DNA from: Nitrospinota bacterium
GTDB taxonomy: Bacteria > Nitrospinota_A > UBA7883 > JACRLM01
Assembly: GCA_016208975.1 (NCBI GenBank)
Contig: JACQXA010000004.1
Coordinates: forward strand, 428,501-492,500
Reading direction: 5' to 3'
Length of the DNA: 64,000 nucleotides
The notes under the pieces were generated by a model. That model did no database searches and was not told the origin of the DNA. It was given only the letters and a program-made list of their open reading frames with translations. Positions 17,200 through 26,632 of the stretch are shown here, piece after piece. The translations under genes and the position numbers were made by a program. Within the stretch, counting starts at the first letter, position 1, and each line of letters starts with the position of its first letter.

Positions 17200-18548
17200 C
17201 AGGCCCGCTCCTTCCCGAAAGCGGCCACGGCTTTCCTGAACTCTTCGCCGCGATGCTCGTAATTCCTGAACATGTCGAAACTGGCGCAGGCGGGGGATAG
17301 AAGAACCGTGTCACCCGATGCGGCCATGCCAGCGGCCAACCGCACGGCCTCTTCCAGGCTGGCCGCCATTTCCACCGGATTAAAATCCCCCAGGGCCGTT
17401 TTTATTTGACCGGCGGTCTTGCCGATAAGCACGGCTCCCTTGGCGTGGAGGCGCGCCGCTTCGGCGAAAGATGTGAAATCCGCCCCTTTGCTGGAGCCTC
17501 CGGCGATTATCACCACGTTCCCCTTGTATCCTGAGAGGGATTTTATGGACGCGTCGGTGTTAGTCCCTTTGGAGTCGTTTATGAACGCAACGCCGTTGAT
17601 GAGACCCACGCGCTCCATGCGGTGCGGCAGGCCTTCGAAATCCACGATGACCTCGCGGACATCCTCCACGGAGGCTCCGCCCGCCAGCGACAAAAGCGAC
17701 GCGGCCAGCGCGTTTTCCACGTTGTGGGTTCCTGGAACTTTCAGGTCGGTCAAGGTGAACAGCTCCACCTTGCCGCCACCGATGTCGGCCACGGCTTTAG
17801 AGCCTTCCACCCACGCCCCGGGTTTGCCGTGGGGGTTTATCCCGAAATACAGTTTTCGAACCCCTGGCGGCGGCGTGAGCCTGGAGCCTATGGGATCTTC
17901 GGCGTTGAGGATAACCGTGTCCCCCTCCCTCTGGTTTTCGAACAACCTGGCTTTCAGCCCGGCGTATATCTCCATGGTCTTGTGCCTGTCCATATGGTCC
18001 GGCGTGACGTTCAGCACGGCGCTAACCTTCGGCCTGAACGTCTTTATCCCCTCCAGCTGGAAGCTGGACATTTCCACCACGGCCCACTGATGCCCCCCGC
18101 CCACGGCCCAGCAAAGCGGATCCCCAATGTTGCCGCCCACGAAGGTTTTATGCCGCCGGGACATCATCCTGCCGGTGAGGGTGGTGGTGGTGGTCTTGCC
18201 GTTGGCTCCGGTTACAGCCATAACCGGCGCGTTCAAATGGCGGAACGCCAGCTCCACCTCGGAGATAAGCTCCACCCCCGCGTTTCTTACCGCCGCTGGC
18301 AAAGGCGCCTCCCACGGCACGCCGGGGCTTATAACCGCCAGGTCGTACTCCGCAGGATTTATCCCGTCATGGCTACCCAAAACGCGTGTGGTCCTCCCGG
18401 GTAGCATGGCGGCAAACTCCGCCAGGTCCTTTTCGGGCTTCACGTCGGTGACCATGGTCTGGCCCCCCATGCTGTCTATCAGCAATGCCGCGGCGGCTCC
18501 GCTTTTGGCCAGGCCGATTATCAGCGCCTTTTTATTTTTGTAATCCAT
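17199..18548 (-). CDS. murD: UDP-N-acetylmuramoylalanine--D-glutamate ligase MurD
   Basis: A 449-residue Mur ligase adding D-Glu. ALIIGLAKSGAAAALL is the UDP-binding domain, VTGANGKTTTTTL the ATP loop, and NVTPDHMDRH the metal/carbamate region. FINDSKGTNTDASIKSL and LLSPACASFDMFRNYEHRG are typical of MurD. ATG 18548 is preceded by GAGGGAG; an adjacent GTG at 18551 is the alternative. Confidence 0.96.
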   Translation of the reverse strand: MDYKNKKALIIGLAKSGAAAALLIDSMGGQTMVTDVKPEKDLAEFAAMLPGRTTRVLGSHDGINPAEYDLAVISPGVPWEAPLPAAVRNAGVELISEVELAFRHLNAPVMAVTGANGKTTTTTLTGRMMSRRHKTFVGGNIGDPLCWAVGGGHQWAVVEMSSFQLEGIKTFRPKVSAVLNVTPDHMDRHKTMEIYAGLKARLFENQREGDTVILNAEDPIGSRLTPPPGVRKLYFGINPHGKPGAWVEGSKAVADIGGGKVELFTLTDLKVPGTHNVENALAASLLSLAGGASVEDVREVIVDFEGLPHRMERVGLINGVAFINDSKGTNTDASIKSLSGYKGNVVIIAGGSSKGADFTSFAEAARLHAKGAVLIGKTAGQIKTALGDFNPVEMAASLEEAVRLAAGMAASGDTVLLSPACASFDMFRNYEHRGEEFRKAVAAFGKERA

Positions 18549-18555
18549 CACTCCC

Positions 18556-19641
18556 TCACCTGAGTTTCAGCGTGCTAAGGGAGATGAGGGCCAGGATGGC
18601 GGACACTATCCAGAACCGCACGATAACCTGCGGCTCGGGCCAGCCCAGCTGTTCGAAATGATGATGCAGGGGCGCCATCCTGAAAAACCGTTTGCCGGTG
18701 GATTTGTACCAGGCCACCTGGATGATCACCGACAGCGCCTCCACCACGAACACGCCGCCCACGATGGCCAGCAGTATTTCCTGTTTGCACATCACCGCCA
18801 CCACGCCGAGGATACCCCCCAGCGCCGTGGAGCCCACGTTGCCCATGAAGATCATGGCCGGGTAGCAGTTGTACCAGAGGAACCCCAGTGAGGCCCCCAC
18901 CACCGCCGCGCAGAACACCGTCATCTCCCCCGCCTGGGGCACGTAAGGGATGTTGAGGTACTCGGCGAACTTGGCGTTGCCCGACAGGTACATGAGCGCG
19001 GCGAAGGCAAGGAATGACACTGTTACGGGGCCTATGGCCAGCCCGTCCAGCCCGTCGGTGAGGTTAACGGCGTTGGCCGCCGCCACTATCACCAGCATGG
19101 CGAAGGGGATATAAAATACTCCCAGGTCCGGCCGCACACTTTTAAGGAACGGCACATGTATCCTTGTGAAACTTTCCGCCCCGCCGTTGATGACGTAAAG
19201 GATCAACACCACAACCAGGGCGGCGGCGAACTGCAAAAGAAGTTTCCGCTTTCCGGAGATGCCCCCTTTTCTCAATCCGGTGAGTTTGGCGTAATCGTCA
19301 TAAAACCCGATGAGGCCGAAAAGGAGCGCCGTGAGGACGGCGGCCCAAATGTAGCCGCTGGTAAGGTCCGCCCACAGCAAGGTGGGAAAGGCCAGCGATA
19401 TCAGTATCATTATGCCGCCCATGGTGGGGGTGCCCGCCTTGGAAAGGTGGGTCTTGGGCCCGTCGGCGCGGATCTTTTCCCCTATGTTCTGGGTCTTGAG
19501 ATACTCGATAAGCACGGGCCCGATGATTAGCGCCGCCGCCAGGCCGGTTATCACCGCGTAGATTGAACGGAACGTGATATACCGGAACACGTTGAACAGC
19601 GTGTGGCTGTCGTGCAGAGGATATAGAAGATGATATAACAC
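18556..19641 (-). CDS. mraY: Phospho-MurNAc-pentapeptide translocase MraY
   Basis: The 361-residue, ten-helix membrane enzyme that transfers phospho-MurNAc-pentapeptide to undecaprenyl phosphate, making lipid I. KAGTPTMGGIMIL, GFYDDYAKLT and NAVNLTDGLDGLA hold the catalytic aspartates, and MAPLHHHFEQLGW is the family's triple-histidine loop. It uses a GTG start sharing one base with the murF stop (TAGTG). Confidence 0.97.
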   Translation of the reverse strand: MLYHLLYPLHDSHTLFNVFRYITFRSIYAVITGLAAALIIGPVLIEYLKTQNIGEKIRADGPKTHLSKAGTPTMGGIMILISLAFPTLLWADLTSGYIWAAVLTALLFGLIGFYDDYAKLTGLRKGGISGKRKLLLQFAAALVVVLILYVINGGAESFTRIHVPFLKSVRPDLGVFYIPFAMLVIVAAANAVNLTDGLDGLAIGPVTVSFLAFAALMYLSGNAKFAEYLNIPYVPQAGEMTVFCAAVVGASLGFLWYNCYPAMIFMGNVGSTALGGILGVVAVMCKQEILLAIVGGVFVVEALSVIIQVAWYKSTGKRFFRMAPLHHHFEQLGWPEPQVIVRFWIVSAILALISLSTLKLR

Positions 19642-21035
19642 TACGCCACTCCCCCCATGACCGGCAAAAGCCTGTTTACCACTTTTTCCATGGCCGACCC
19701 GCGCGAGCCTTTAATAAGCGCCGTGTCATACGGCTTTATAAACGCCGCCAGTTTGTCCGCAAGCTCCTCGTGGGTATGGCCCACTACGGCTTTGACGCCC
19801 AGCCGCGCCGCTTCCGCCGCGGCGTCTTCCGAATGCGTTCCCAACACGAAAATCGCGGAAACGCCGGTTTTCGCCGCCACCTTGCCGATATGCCTGTGCA
19901 CGCGGGAACTGGCCGGGCCAAGCTCCAGCATGTCGCCCAGCACGAATATGGTTCTGCCTTTGTCCTTGTATTCGGCCAGGGTGTAAAGCGCCGCCTCGGC
20001 GGATTGCGGGTTGGCGTTGTACGTGTCGTTTATAAGTAGCGCGCCGTTCTTCAAGCGGACCGGCTCCATTCGCATCTTCTCCGCTTTAACCTTTGCCAGG
20101 CCCCGGCCTATTTTCTCCGGCTCCACACCGGCCATAACGGCGGCGGCGAAAGCGGCCACGGCGTTCTCCGCGTCTTTCAATCCTATAAGCCCGATGCGCG
20201 TCTTGTATTCTTTGCCTTTGGCTTTTATGGTGAGCGCTCTGCCCCCCGTTCCAAGTATTGGCTCGGAGCCCATTAGGCGGAACGAGGCCCCGGCGGCGGC
20301 GCCAAAGGTGACCGTCCGCCTTATCTTCTTTTCTATCAGCGGCGCGCTATGCCAGTCATCGGCGTTGAGCGCGGCCACGCCACCCTTGCGCATGTTCTCC
20401 AAAAGCTCCGCCTTGGCGGCCCGCACAGCGGCCACCGAGCCCAGCTTGCCCATGTGCGCCGAGCCCACGTTGGTAATTACGCCTATCTTCGGGTCTGCTA
20501 TCTTCGCAAGCCTTGCAATCTCGCCGGGGGAACTCATCCCCATCTCAATAACCGCCGCCTGGTGTTTTGCCGTGAGGTTTAGAAGGGTCAAAGGCGTTCC
20601 TATATGATTGTTCAGGTTGCCTTCCGTTTTCAGGGTGTTGTATTTCACCGAAAGGGCCCCGGCTATAAGGTTCTTCACCGTGGTCTTCCCCGACGAGCCT
20701 GTAACGCCAACGACAATCAACTTCCTGAACTTTCTCCTGTGATAGGCCGCCAGCTCCTGCAGGGCGAAAACCGTATCCTCCACCAGGATAAGCGTGGCCT
20801 GGGGCTGGGTGAGTATAAGATACGGCTCCGATATGATTGCCGCACCGGCGCCACGGTTGAAAGCTTCGCGGGTGAAGACGTGGCCGTCGAACCTGTCCCC
20901 TTTTATCGCCACGAAAAGGTTCCCCCGGCGGACAAGCCTGGAGTTTATGCACACCCCGCGCGTTTTCTGGCCCGTGCCCAGCACCAGCCTGCCGCCCACG
21001 GCGTGGGCTAGTTCCAACGCCTCAAACGCTGGCAT
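19641..21035 (-). CDS. murF: UDP-MurNAc-tripeptide--D-alanyl-D-alanine ligase MurF
   Basis: A 464-residue Mur ligase that adds D-Ala-D-Ala to the UDP-MurNAc-tripeptide. GVTGSSGKTTVKNL is the ATP loop, NLNNHIGTPLTLL the conserved substrate region, VIEMGMSSPGEIA the Mg site, and INDTYNANPQSAEAAL the C-terminal motif. It overlaps the murE end by 14 bp. Confidence 0.95.
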   Translation of the reverse strand: MPAFEALELAHAVGGRLVLGTGQKTRGVCINSRLVRRGNLFVAIKGDRFDGHVFTREAFNRGAGAAIISEPYLILTQPQATLILVEDTVFALQELAAYHRRKFRKLIVVGVTGSSGKTTVKNLIAGALSVKYNTLKTEGNLNNHIGTPLTLLNLTAKHQAAVIEMGMSSPGEIARLAKIADPKIGVITNVGSAHMGKLGSVAAVRAAKAELLENMRKGGVAALNADDWHSAPLIEKKIRRTVTFGAAAGASFRLMGSEPILGTGGRALTIKAKGKEYKTRIGLIGLKDAENAVAAFAAAVMAGVEPEKIGRGLAKVKAEKMRMEPVRLKNGALLINDTYNANPQSAEAALYTLAEYKDKGRTIFVLGDMLELGPASSRVHRHIGKVAAKTGVSAIFVLGTHSEDAAAEAARLGVKAVVGHTHEELADKLAAFIKPYDTALIKGSRGSAMEKVVNRLLPVMGGVA

Positions 21036-22515
21036 TTAAAAGCCTCACCGCTTCCGCCGCCTCCTCGCGGTCGTCGAAATGTATCTTTGTGGCGCCGATT
21101 ATCTGGTAATTCTCGTGTCCCTTCCCGGCGATCACCACTATGTCCCCTTCCCTGGCCTGCGCCACGGCGGAACGGATGGCCGCGCGGCGGTCCGCCTCCA
21201 CCATAAGCTCACCGGCGGGATTTTCTTCCCTGTCAATCCCGGCCAGGACCTCTTCAATTATTTTGTCCGGGTCTTCCGTGCGGGGGTTGTCGGAGGTCAC
21301 CACCACCCGGTCGGACAGCCTCCACGCCGCCCTTCCCATAAGCGGCCTCTTTTTCCTGTCCCGGTCCCCGCCGCATCCGAACACGGTGATTAGCTTGCCC
21401 CTGGTGACTCCCCGCGCAGTGGTCAGGACGTTTACAAGGGCGTCGTCGGTATGGGCGTAGTCCACTATCAGCGCGAAAGGCTGGCCCGCGTTCACGCTTT
21501 CAAACCTTCCCGGCACGTTTTTCAGGCTGGCCACGCCCTTTACCAGCGTGTCTATATCCACCCCCTCGGCCACAGCCACCGCCGCCGTGGCCAGGATGTT
21601 ATAAACGTTGTGCCGGCCTACTAAGGGGGAGCGTAGCGGCGCGTCGCCAAAAGGGGTTTTAAGGGTCATGCTTATCCCTTCCACAGTCACCGCAACGCCC
21701 TCGGCGAAACAGTCGGCGCCCGGCTGGAGGCCGTAGGTTATTTTCGGCGCGTGGGTGATATCGAACAGCCTTACGCCATACGGGTCGTCCATGTTGATGA
21801 CGGCGTGGCCTGGGGAAAGCTCCGTAAACAGCCGCGCCTTGGCGGCGAAGTAGCGCTCCATGTCCCCGTGGTAATCCAGATGGTCCTGCGTGAGGTTGGT
21901 GAAGACCGCCGTGGAGAATTTAACCGCGTCGGCCCTTCCCTGGTCCAGCGCGTGGGAAGACACCTCCATGGCGCAGGCCGACCCGCCATGTTTGCGGATG
22001 GTGGCCAGCATCCGCATAAGGTCCAGCGCTTCCGGCGTGGTGTTCTCCGCTGGCATCTCGGTTCCGGTCAGAAGGTCGTGACCCACGGTGCCTATCCGCC
22101 CGCAGGAACGCCCGGCGGTCCTCATCATTCCGGCTATGAGGTACGAAGTGGTGGTCTTGCCGTTGGTGCCTGTTATCCCCACCACGCTCAATGCGGAGGC
22201 GGGCCAGTTGTAAAAATATCCAGCCAGCGCACCCAGCGCTTTTCTTGCGTTTTCCACCACAACCATGGTGACGTTGGCGGGGATGGGCGTCTGCGGCTCC
22301 TTCTCGGCCACTATCATCGAGGCGCCTCTGTCCAAGGCGTCCGCCACAAAAGCGGTTCCGTCCAGTTTCGCCCCGGGGATAGCCACAAAAGCGAAACCGG
22401 AGCTGGTCTGTCTTGAGTCGTAGCACAACCCATTCAGCGCTCCAGCGCCATGCCCGGCCACGCGCAAAGGCGCAATGGTTTTTAGCGCCTCTTCCAGGCT
22501 TTTTGCTCCGGTCAT
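21022..22515 (-). CDS. murE: UDP-MurNAc-L-Ala-D-Glu--meso-DAP ligase MurE
   Basis: A 497-residue Mur ligase. GITGTNGKTTTSYL is the ATP loop, TNLTQDHLDYHGDM the central motif. The C-terminal VTSDNPRTEDP contains the DNPR sequence that marks meso-diaminopimelate specificity rather than lysine. The organism therefore should make m-DAP peptidoglycan. It starts four bases inside the ftsI end. Confidence 0.95.
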   Translation of the reverse strand: MTGAKSLEEALKTIAPLRVAGHGAGALNGLCYDSRQTSSGFAFVAIPGAKLDGTAFVADALDRGASMIVAEKEPQTPIPANVTMVVVENARKALGALAGYFYNWPASALSVVGITGTNGKTTTSYLIAGMMRTAGRSCGRIGTVGHDLLTGTEMPAENTTPEALDLMRMLATIRKHGGSACAMEVSSHALDQGRADAVKFSTAVFTNLTQDHLDYHGDMERYFAAKARLFTELSPGHAVINMDDPYGVRLFDITHAPKITYGLQPGADCFAEGVAVTVEGISMTLKTPFGDAPLRSPLVGRHNVYNILATAAVAVAEGVDIDTLVKGVASLKNVPGRFESVNAGQPFALIVDYAHTDDALVNVLTTARGVTRGKLITVFGCGGDRDRKKRPLMGRAAWRLSDRVVVTSDNPRTEDPDKIIEEVLAGIDREENPAGELMVEADRRAAIRSAVAQAREGDIVVIAGKGHENYQIIGATKIHFDDREEAAEAVRLLNASV

Positions 22516-24371
22516 GAATCCAGTCCCGGCTGGCTCTCAATAGCCCGCCCGCCATTCCCGGCTCCCGCCACCCGGTCTTTGCCGGAGAGCTTCCGCCAGT
22601 TGATTTCGTATATCTCCGAGTCGGTTGATGGTATCCGCAACGCGCGGGCCGCCCGGGCGCCTATCTCCGAGAACACCGGCGCCGCCACCGCCCCGCCCCA
22701 TTCAACACCCTTAGGTTCGTCCACCATCACAAGGATCACAAGGCGCGGCGCCTCTACAGGGAAAAAACCCACAAACGAGGCCAGGTATTTATCCGTCGAA
22801 TAGGCCCGTGTGACAGGGTCTATCTTCTGGGCTGTGCCGGTTTTCCCCGCCACGGTATAGCCGGGTATGGCCGCGTTCTCGCCGGTGCCGCCGGTCACCA
22901 CGCCTTTCATCATCTCGCGCATGAGCATGGCAGTGGCCGCCGTTATGGGCCTCCCCACCACCTCGCGGGCGGTCACTGAATCCACTTCGCCCTCTCGCAT
23001 TTTCGCCCGCAGGAAATGGGGGCGCACCAGGTATCCGCCATTGGCGAACACCGCCACGCCGGTAATTAACTGGATCGGCGTAACGGAAGTCTCCTGCCCG
23101 AACGAGATGGACGGAAGCGACGTGGCCGACCATTGGGAGACCGGCCGTAGCAGGCCAGGGGCTTCGCCGGGCAAGTCAATTTCGGTTTTAGCGCCGAATC
23201 CGAAATCCTTAAGATGCCTCATGAGCCGTTGCGGACCCAGCATTTCGCCTATCTTTATGGCGCCAATGTTGGAAGATTTGGCTATGATCTCCGAAACCGT
23301 GAGGTTGCCATATCTGTTTTTGTGCGCCTCTTTGAACTGCCTTCCACCCAGAGAATAACTGCCCAGCTCGCAATCAATAACATCGTCGGGAGTGACAAGC
23401 CGTTCATCCATGGCGGAGGCCACCACGAAAAGCTTGAAGGTGGAGCCCGGCTCCACCGACTCGGCCACGGCCTTCGGCTTCATGTTCTCGGCGCTGTATC
23501 TTGCAAAATTGTTCGGGTTGTACCTGGGCTGTTCGGCCATGGCCAGTATTTCCCCCGTGGCCGGATCCATCACTATGGCCACGCCCCCTTTGGCGCCAGA
23601 CTTGAGCACCTGTTTTTCCAGGGCTTTTTCCGTGATGTACTGCACCCGCTCATCTATGGTGAGGACCATGTCCAAAGGCGCCGCCTTGTCCGCCAGCTCC
23701 ATGGCCTCGGGCATGGACACGGGCCTGCCCAAAGCGTCTTTTAGCACAACGAACTGGGAGTTCAACGGCCTCATAACGTTGTTGTAGGCGTACTCGATGC
23801 CGTATAGCCCCTGGTTGTCCATTCCGCAAAACCCGATTATTTTCGCGGCGATGTCCCGTTTAGGATAGAACCTCTTGGACTCCTTAACGAACCCCACGCC
23901 CGGCAAATCGGCCTTGCGCACCTTTTCCGCCAGCTCCGGCTCCACCTTGCGGCGCACCCATATAAAACTCCTTCTGCTCCTCTTGCGCAGGTCGGAGAGC
24001 ATCTTCTTGTGTAAAGCGTCCCGCGCAGTGGCGTCTTCCGGCTCCAGCATGTCCGCCAGCGTCTTGATGGCCTTGGCCGGGTTTTCCATCAGGCGGGGGT
24101 TCATATAGATGGAGTTCATGTCTATGGAAACGGCCATCTCGTTAAAATTCCTGTCGTAGATGACTCCACGGGGAAGGTGCACCCGCATATGGCCGAAATG
24201 GAGGTTCTCCGAATACTCATCCACCCGCTCATCCGAGAACAGCATCAGCTGGGCCAGCCTGCCGGACAAAACGGCGAACCAGACCAGTATCACAGCGGAA
24301 ACAAGATAGACCCGCGCCTTGTACCAGTCCCGCTTTACGCCCCCGGCTGAACCGCCGTTACCGCTTCGCAA
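22512..24371 (-). CDS. ftsI: Septal transpeptidase FtsI (class B PBP3)
   Basis: A 619-residue class B penicillin-binding protein: one N-terminal membrane helix (about residues 20-40), a PBP dimer domain, and a transpeptidase domain with the SxxK serine in EPGSTFKLF, SxN in KSSNIG and the KTG box in VAGKTGTAQK. It crosslinks septal peptidoglycan together with FtsW. No ATG or GTG lies near the expected N-terminus; a TTG at 24371 overlapping ftsL by 14 bp is the best start. Confidence 0.95.
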   Translation of the reverse strand: MRSGNGGSAGGVKRDWYKARVYLVSAVILVWFAVLSGRLAQLMLFSDERVDEYSENLHFGHMRVHLPRGVIYDRNFNEMAVSIDMNSIYMNPRLMENPAKAIKTLADMLEPEDATARDALHKKMLSDLRKRSRRSFIWVRRKVEPELAEKVRKADLPGVGFVKESKRFYPKRDIAAKIIGFCGMDNQGLYGIEYAYNNVMRPLNSQFVVLKDALGRPVSMPEAMELADKAAPLDMVLTIDERVQYITEKALEKQVLKSGAKGGVAIVMDPATGEILAMAEQPRYNPNNFARYSAENMKPKAVAESVEPGSTFKLFVVASAMDERLVTPDDVIDCELGSYSLGGRQFKEAHKNRYGNLTVSEIIAKSSNIGAIKIGEMLGPQRLMRHLKDFGFGAKTEIDLPGEAPGLLRPVSQWSATSLPSISFGQETSVTPIQLITGVAVFANGGYLVRPHFLRAKMREGEVDSVTAREVVGRPITAATAMLMREMMKGVVTGGTGENAAIPGYTVAGKTGTAQKIDPVTRAYSTDKYLASFVGFFPVEAPRLVILVMVDEPKGVEWGGAVAAPVFSEIGARAARALRIPSTDSEIYEINWRKLSGKDRVAGAGNGGRAIESQPGLDS

Positions 24372-24660
24372 TTATCACCACCTGGTCCCGCGTGGGGAAA
24401 ACGTAGCCCAACTCCCGCACCGCGCGGTTTTCTATAAGGTCAAAAGAGCGGCGCGAGGACACCTCCAGCTTCATTTTTTTGTTCAGTTCCCGCAGGTCGG
24501 CCAGCTTTTTGAGGTTGGCGGAATATTCATACATCAGCGCCGTGGCCCGTATGGAGGGATAAACGTAAATGAGCGTGGCCGTCACAAATAGGACTCCGGA
24601 CAAAACATATAGGGCCAAAACCTTGGCCCCATGCCCGTTTTTGCCGTTCTGACTGATCAT
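24358..24660 (-). CDS. ftsL: Cell division protein FtsL
   Basis: A 100-residue bitopic protein with one membrane helix (about residues 13-35) and a periplasmic coiled coil (ANLKKLADLRELNKKMKLEV). Sequence conservation in FtsL is low; the call rests on size, topology and the position between rsmH and ftsI. AAAGG abuts the ATG, so translation is probably coupled to rsmH, whose stop is 3 bp upstream. Confidence 0.85.
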   Translation of the reverse strand: MISQNGKNGHGAKVLALYVLSGVLFVTATLIYVYPSIRATALMYEYSANLKKLADLRELNKKMKLEVSSRRSFDLIENRAVRELGYVFPTRDQVVIIAKR

Positions 24661-24663
24661 CCT

Positions 24664-25623
24664 TTAAGCCGCCTCTTTTTCTTCCACACGCTCGGCCACT
24701 CTCAGCTTGGCCGACCGCGCCCTGGGATTGGCCCCCGTCTCTTCATCACCGGCCGTCACCGGCTTTCTGGTGATAACGTTCACCGATTTTCTCTTGCCGC
24801 ACACGCACACCGGAAGCCCCGGCGGGCATTCACAGCGGCCCGAAAGCCTGCTGAAAACGTCTTTTACTATCCTGTCCTCCAGGCTGTGGAAGGAGATCAC
24901 CCCTATCCTGCCGCCCGGGTTGAGCCTCTCGGCCGCCTTCTCTATGGATTGGGCCAGGTTGTCCAGCTCGCCGTTCACCGCAATCCTCAACGCCTGGAAC
25001 ACCCTGGTGGCCGGATGGATGGGGCCGTGTTTCGCTCCGCCGGGCATGGCTTTTTCAACTATTTTCGCCAGCCTGCCGGTGGTGGCTATGGGCTCTCCAG
25101 CCCTCTCTTTTACGATTTCTTTGGCGATCCTGGCCGAATGGCGCTCTTCGCCATATCTGTAAAAGATCAAAGCCAGTTCCCTTTCTCCAAGGGTGTTCAC
25201 CAGTCCGGCGGCGGTAAGGGATTGGGCTTTGTCCATCCGCATGTCCAGCGGACCGTTCTTGGAAAAGGAAAAACCCCGTGCGGGATCGTCCAAATGAAAT
25301 GAAGAAACGCCCAGGTCCATCAAAACCGCGTCCGCCTTCGATACGCCCATACGGTCCATAACATCCCCCAGTTCGATGAAATGGGCCTTTTGCGCCCGAA
25401 CCCTCGGGCCAAAAGGAGCAAGCCTGGCGGCGGCTCTTTCCACCGCCTCTTCGTCCCTGTCCAGCCCTATGAGAAGTTTCACCTCCGGAAACCTTCGCAG
25501 AACCGCCTCCGCATGGCCGCCACCGCCCAAAGTGGCGTCCACCACGACACTCTCCCCCCTGCCGAACAGGAAAGAGACAACCTCCTCCAGCAAAACAGGC
25601 ACATGCTTCATCACGCCGGCCAT
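24664..25623 (-). CDS. rsmH: 16S rRNA (cytosine(1402)-N4)-methyltransferase RsmH
   Basis: The 319-residue MraW/RsmH methyltransferase. HVPVLLEEVV at the N-terminus, VVDATLGGGGHAEAVL is the SAM site, MDLGVSSFHLDDPARGFSF and ISFHSLEDRIVKDVF are diagnostic. It methylates C1402 in the ribosomal decoding centre. ATG 25623 is 29 bp after the mraZ stop; GTG or ATG codons four and five residues in are alternatives, and none has a clear ribosome-binding site. Confidence 0.95.
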   Translation of the reverse strand: MAGVMKHVPVLLEEVVSFLFGRGESVVVDATLGGGGHAEAVLRRFPEVKLLIGLDRDEEAVERAAARLAPFGPRVRAQKAHFIELGDVMDRMGVSKADAVLMDLGVSSFHLDDPARGFSFSKNGPLDMRMDKAQSLTAAGLVNTLGERELALIFYRYGEERHSARIAKEIVKERAGEPIATTGRLAKIVEKAMPGGAKHGPIHPATRVFQALRIAVNGELDNLAQSIEKAAERLNPGGRIGVISFHSLEDRIVKDVFSRLSGRCECPPGLPVCVCGKRKSVNVITRKPVTAGDEETGANPRARSAKLRVAERVEEKEAA

Positions 25624-25652
25624 TCCAATGGAAAACCGGCGAAACCGGCTTT

Positions 25653-26081
25653 CTAGTATCCGTACTGGCGGATGCGCTCCGACAATTCTCCCGCCGGAAC
25701 CGACTGGCTAACCTGCCGGTACCGCTCCGCCGACCAGATCTCTATTTTCTTGACGCAACCTACTATCACCGCGTCTTTGTCTATCCCCGCGTACTCCCGG
25801 AGCCTGGCGGAAATTAACACCCTGCCGTTTTTCAAGGGGCATTCCTCGGCGTTGGCCGAGATGGCCCTCAAAAGATCCCCCTTTTCGGGGGTATAAGGCT
25901 CCGATGCCAGCTTCTCGTACCGCTCCAGCCATTGCCTGGCCGGATAGCCCGCCAAACACCGGTCCGATACTGTAACCACAAGAGGCGGCTCGTAAACTTC
26001 CATGAGCGCATCCCGCACCTTCGCCGGAAGATGGACCCTTCCCTTGGGATCCACACTTACTTCGTACGTGCCTATGAACAT
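25653..26081 (-). CDS. mraZ: Transcriptional regulator MraZ
   Basis: A 142-residue AbrB-like protein with two MraZ repeats (GTYEVSVDPKGRVHLPAKVRD and ...KNGRVLISARLREYAGID). MraZ binds direct repeats in its own promoter and regulates the dcw operon. GAGG lies 5 nt before the ATG at 26081. It is the first gene of the cluster, and three 10-bp direct repeats are found immediately upstream, as expected for autoregulation. Confidence 0.95.
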   Translation of the reverse strand: MFIGTYEVSVDPKGRVHLPAKVRDALMEVYEPPLVVTVSDRCLAGYPARQWLERYEKLASEPYTPEKGDLLRAISANAEECPLKNGRVLISARLREYAGIDKDAVIVGCVKKIEIWSAERYRQVSQSVPAGELSERIRQYGY

Positions 26082-26090
26082 GCTCGCCTC

Positions 26091-26120
26091 TTGCCACTTT
26101 ATGACACTTTATGACACCGT
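26091..26120 (-). promoter_or_regulatory. Three 10-bp direct repeats, probable MraZ operator
   Basis: On the plus strand the consecutive decamers are TTGCCACTTT, ATGACACTTT and ATGACACCGT; on the transcribed (minus) strand they read as GTGTCAT/GTGGCAA units. MraZ is known to bind three or more short direct repeats with about 10-bp period upstream of mraZ. Here they fall between the -10 box and the mraZ start, so bound MraZ would block initiation or early elongation. Confidence 0.75.
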
Positions 26121-26125
26121 TCATA

Positions 26126-26154
26126 ATATTAGCTAAACAAAGTAAGAGCGTCAA
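26126..26154 (-). promoter_or_regulatory. Sigma-70-type promoter of the dcw cluster
   Basis: On the minus strand TTGACG (plus-strand 26149-26154) and TAATAT (26126-26131) are separated by exactly 17 bp. The predicted transcription start is near 26119, at the edge of the direct repeats. No other good promoter was noticed between here and ftsZ. Confidence 0.7.
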
Positions 26155-26632
26155 GCCTATTTAATCTATATTTAGCAAAAGCGCCCAGTTTCATTATTTA
26201 AAATTATCCCAGATTTATCAGATATTTATAGCTCAATTAATCCTAATAACATTTTAATATCATCTAATTTTTGTAAATAATATGCTAATTATATATAAAT
26301 GTCAACCGGACTGTCAAAATAATGACGGGGGGAAATCCTGGTCAATTGAGAGCCGATGTCAACTGAATCCAAACCTGGCTGGACGTTCCATGGGCCGCGA
26401 ATCCACGACGGTTAAAATTTGAAAAGGGTAAAAATTTTATAACCCGTTTCCCAATCCCCGAATCGTGATGATGGGTCACTGCGGCCAACAAAAAACGTAG
26501 CTTTCCAGGCGGCAAACCAGTGATGTTTAAAATCAGGTTTAAATAGCTTATTTAAACTCTTTGTTTATATAGGAGTAATTAATTTGAAAAAGCGGGGCGA
26601 ATTGGTACTTAACTTGCTTTTTCCATTTCCGC
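26155..26632. other. AT-rich divergent intergenic region between mraZ and xerC-like gene
   Basis: About 480 bp without a credible gene. The first 140 bp are strongly AT-rich (runs such as TAATTATATATAAATG), unlike the GC-rich surroundings. It separates a long minus-strand block from a largely plus-strand block. I found no DnaA-box cluster, tRNA or known riboswitch in it. A sigma-54-like element occurs at its right end. Confidence 0.5.
26602..26618 (+). promoter_or_regulatory. Sigma-54-like -24/-12 element upstream of the tyrosine recombinase gene
   Basis: TTGGTACTTAACTTGCT has GG and GC dinucleotides exactly 10 bp apart, close to the TGGCAC-N5-TTGC consensus (TTGC perfect, TGGTAC one off). 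The predicted start of transcription is only a few bases before ATG 26633, so the mRNA would be nearly leaderless. Chance occurrence is possible. Confidence 0.35.

Noticed and set aside
15008-17314. Very long minus-strand frame extending murG upstream
   Set aside because: The extra part lies across ftsW and murD in another frame; murG has a clear start at 16081 with a ribosome-binding site.
26155-26632. Possible replication origin at the strand switch
   Set aside because: The region is AT-rich and divergent, but no DnaA boxes and no dnaA, dnaN or gidA genes were seen.
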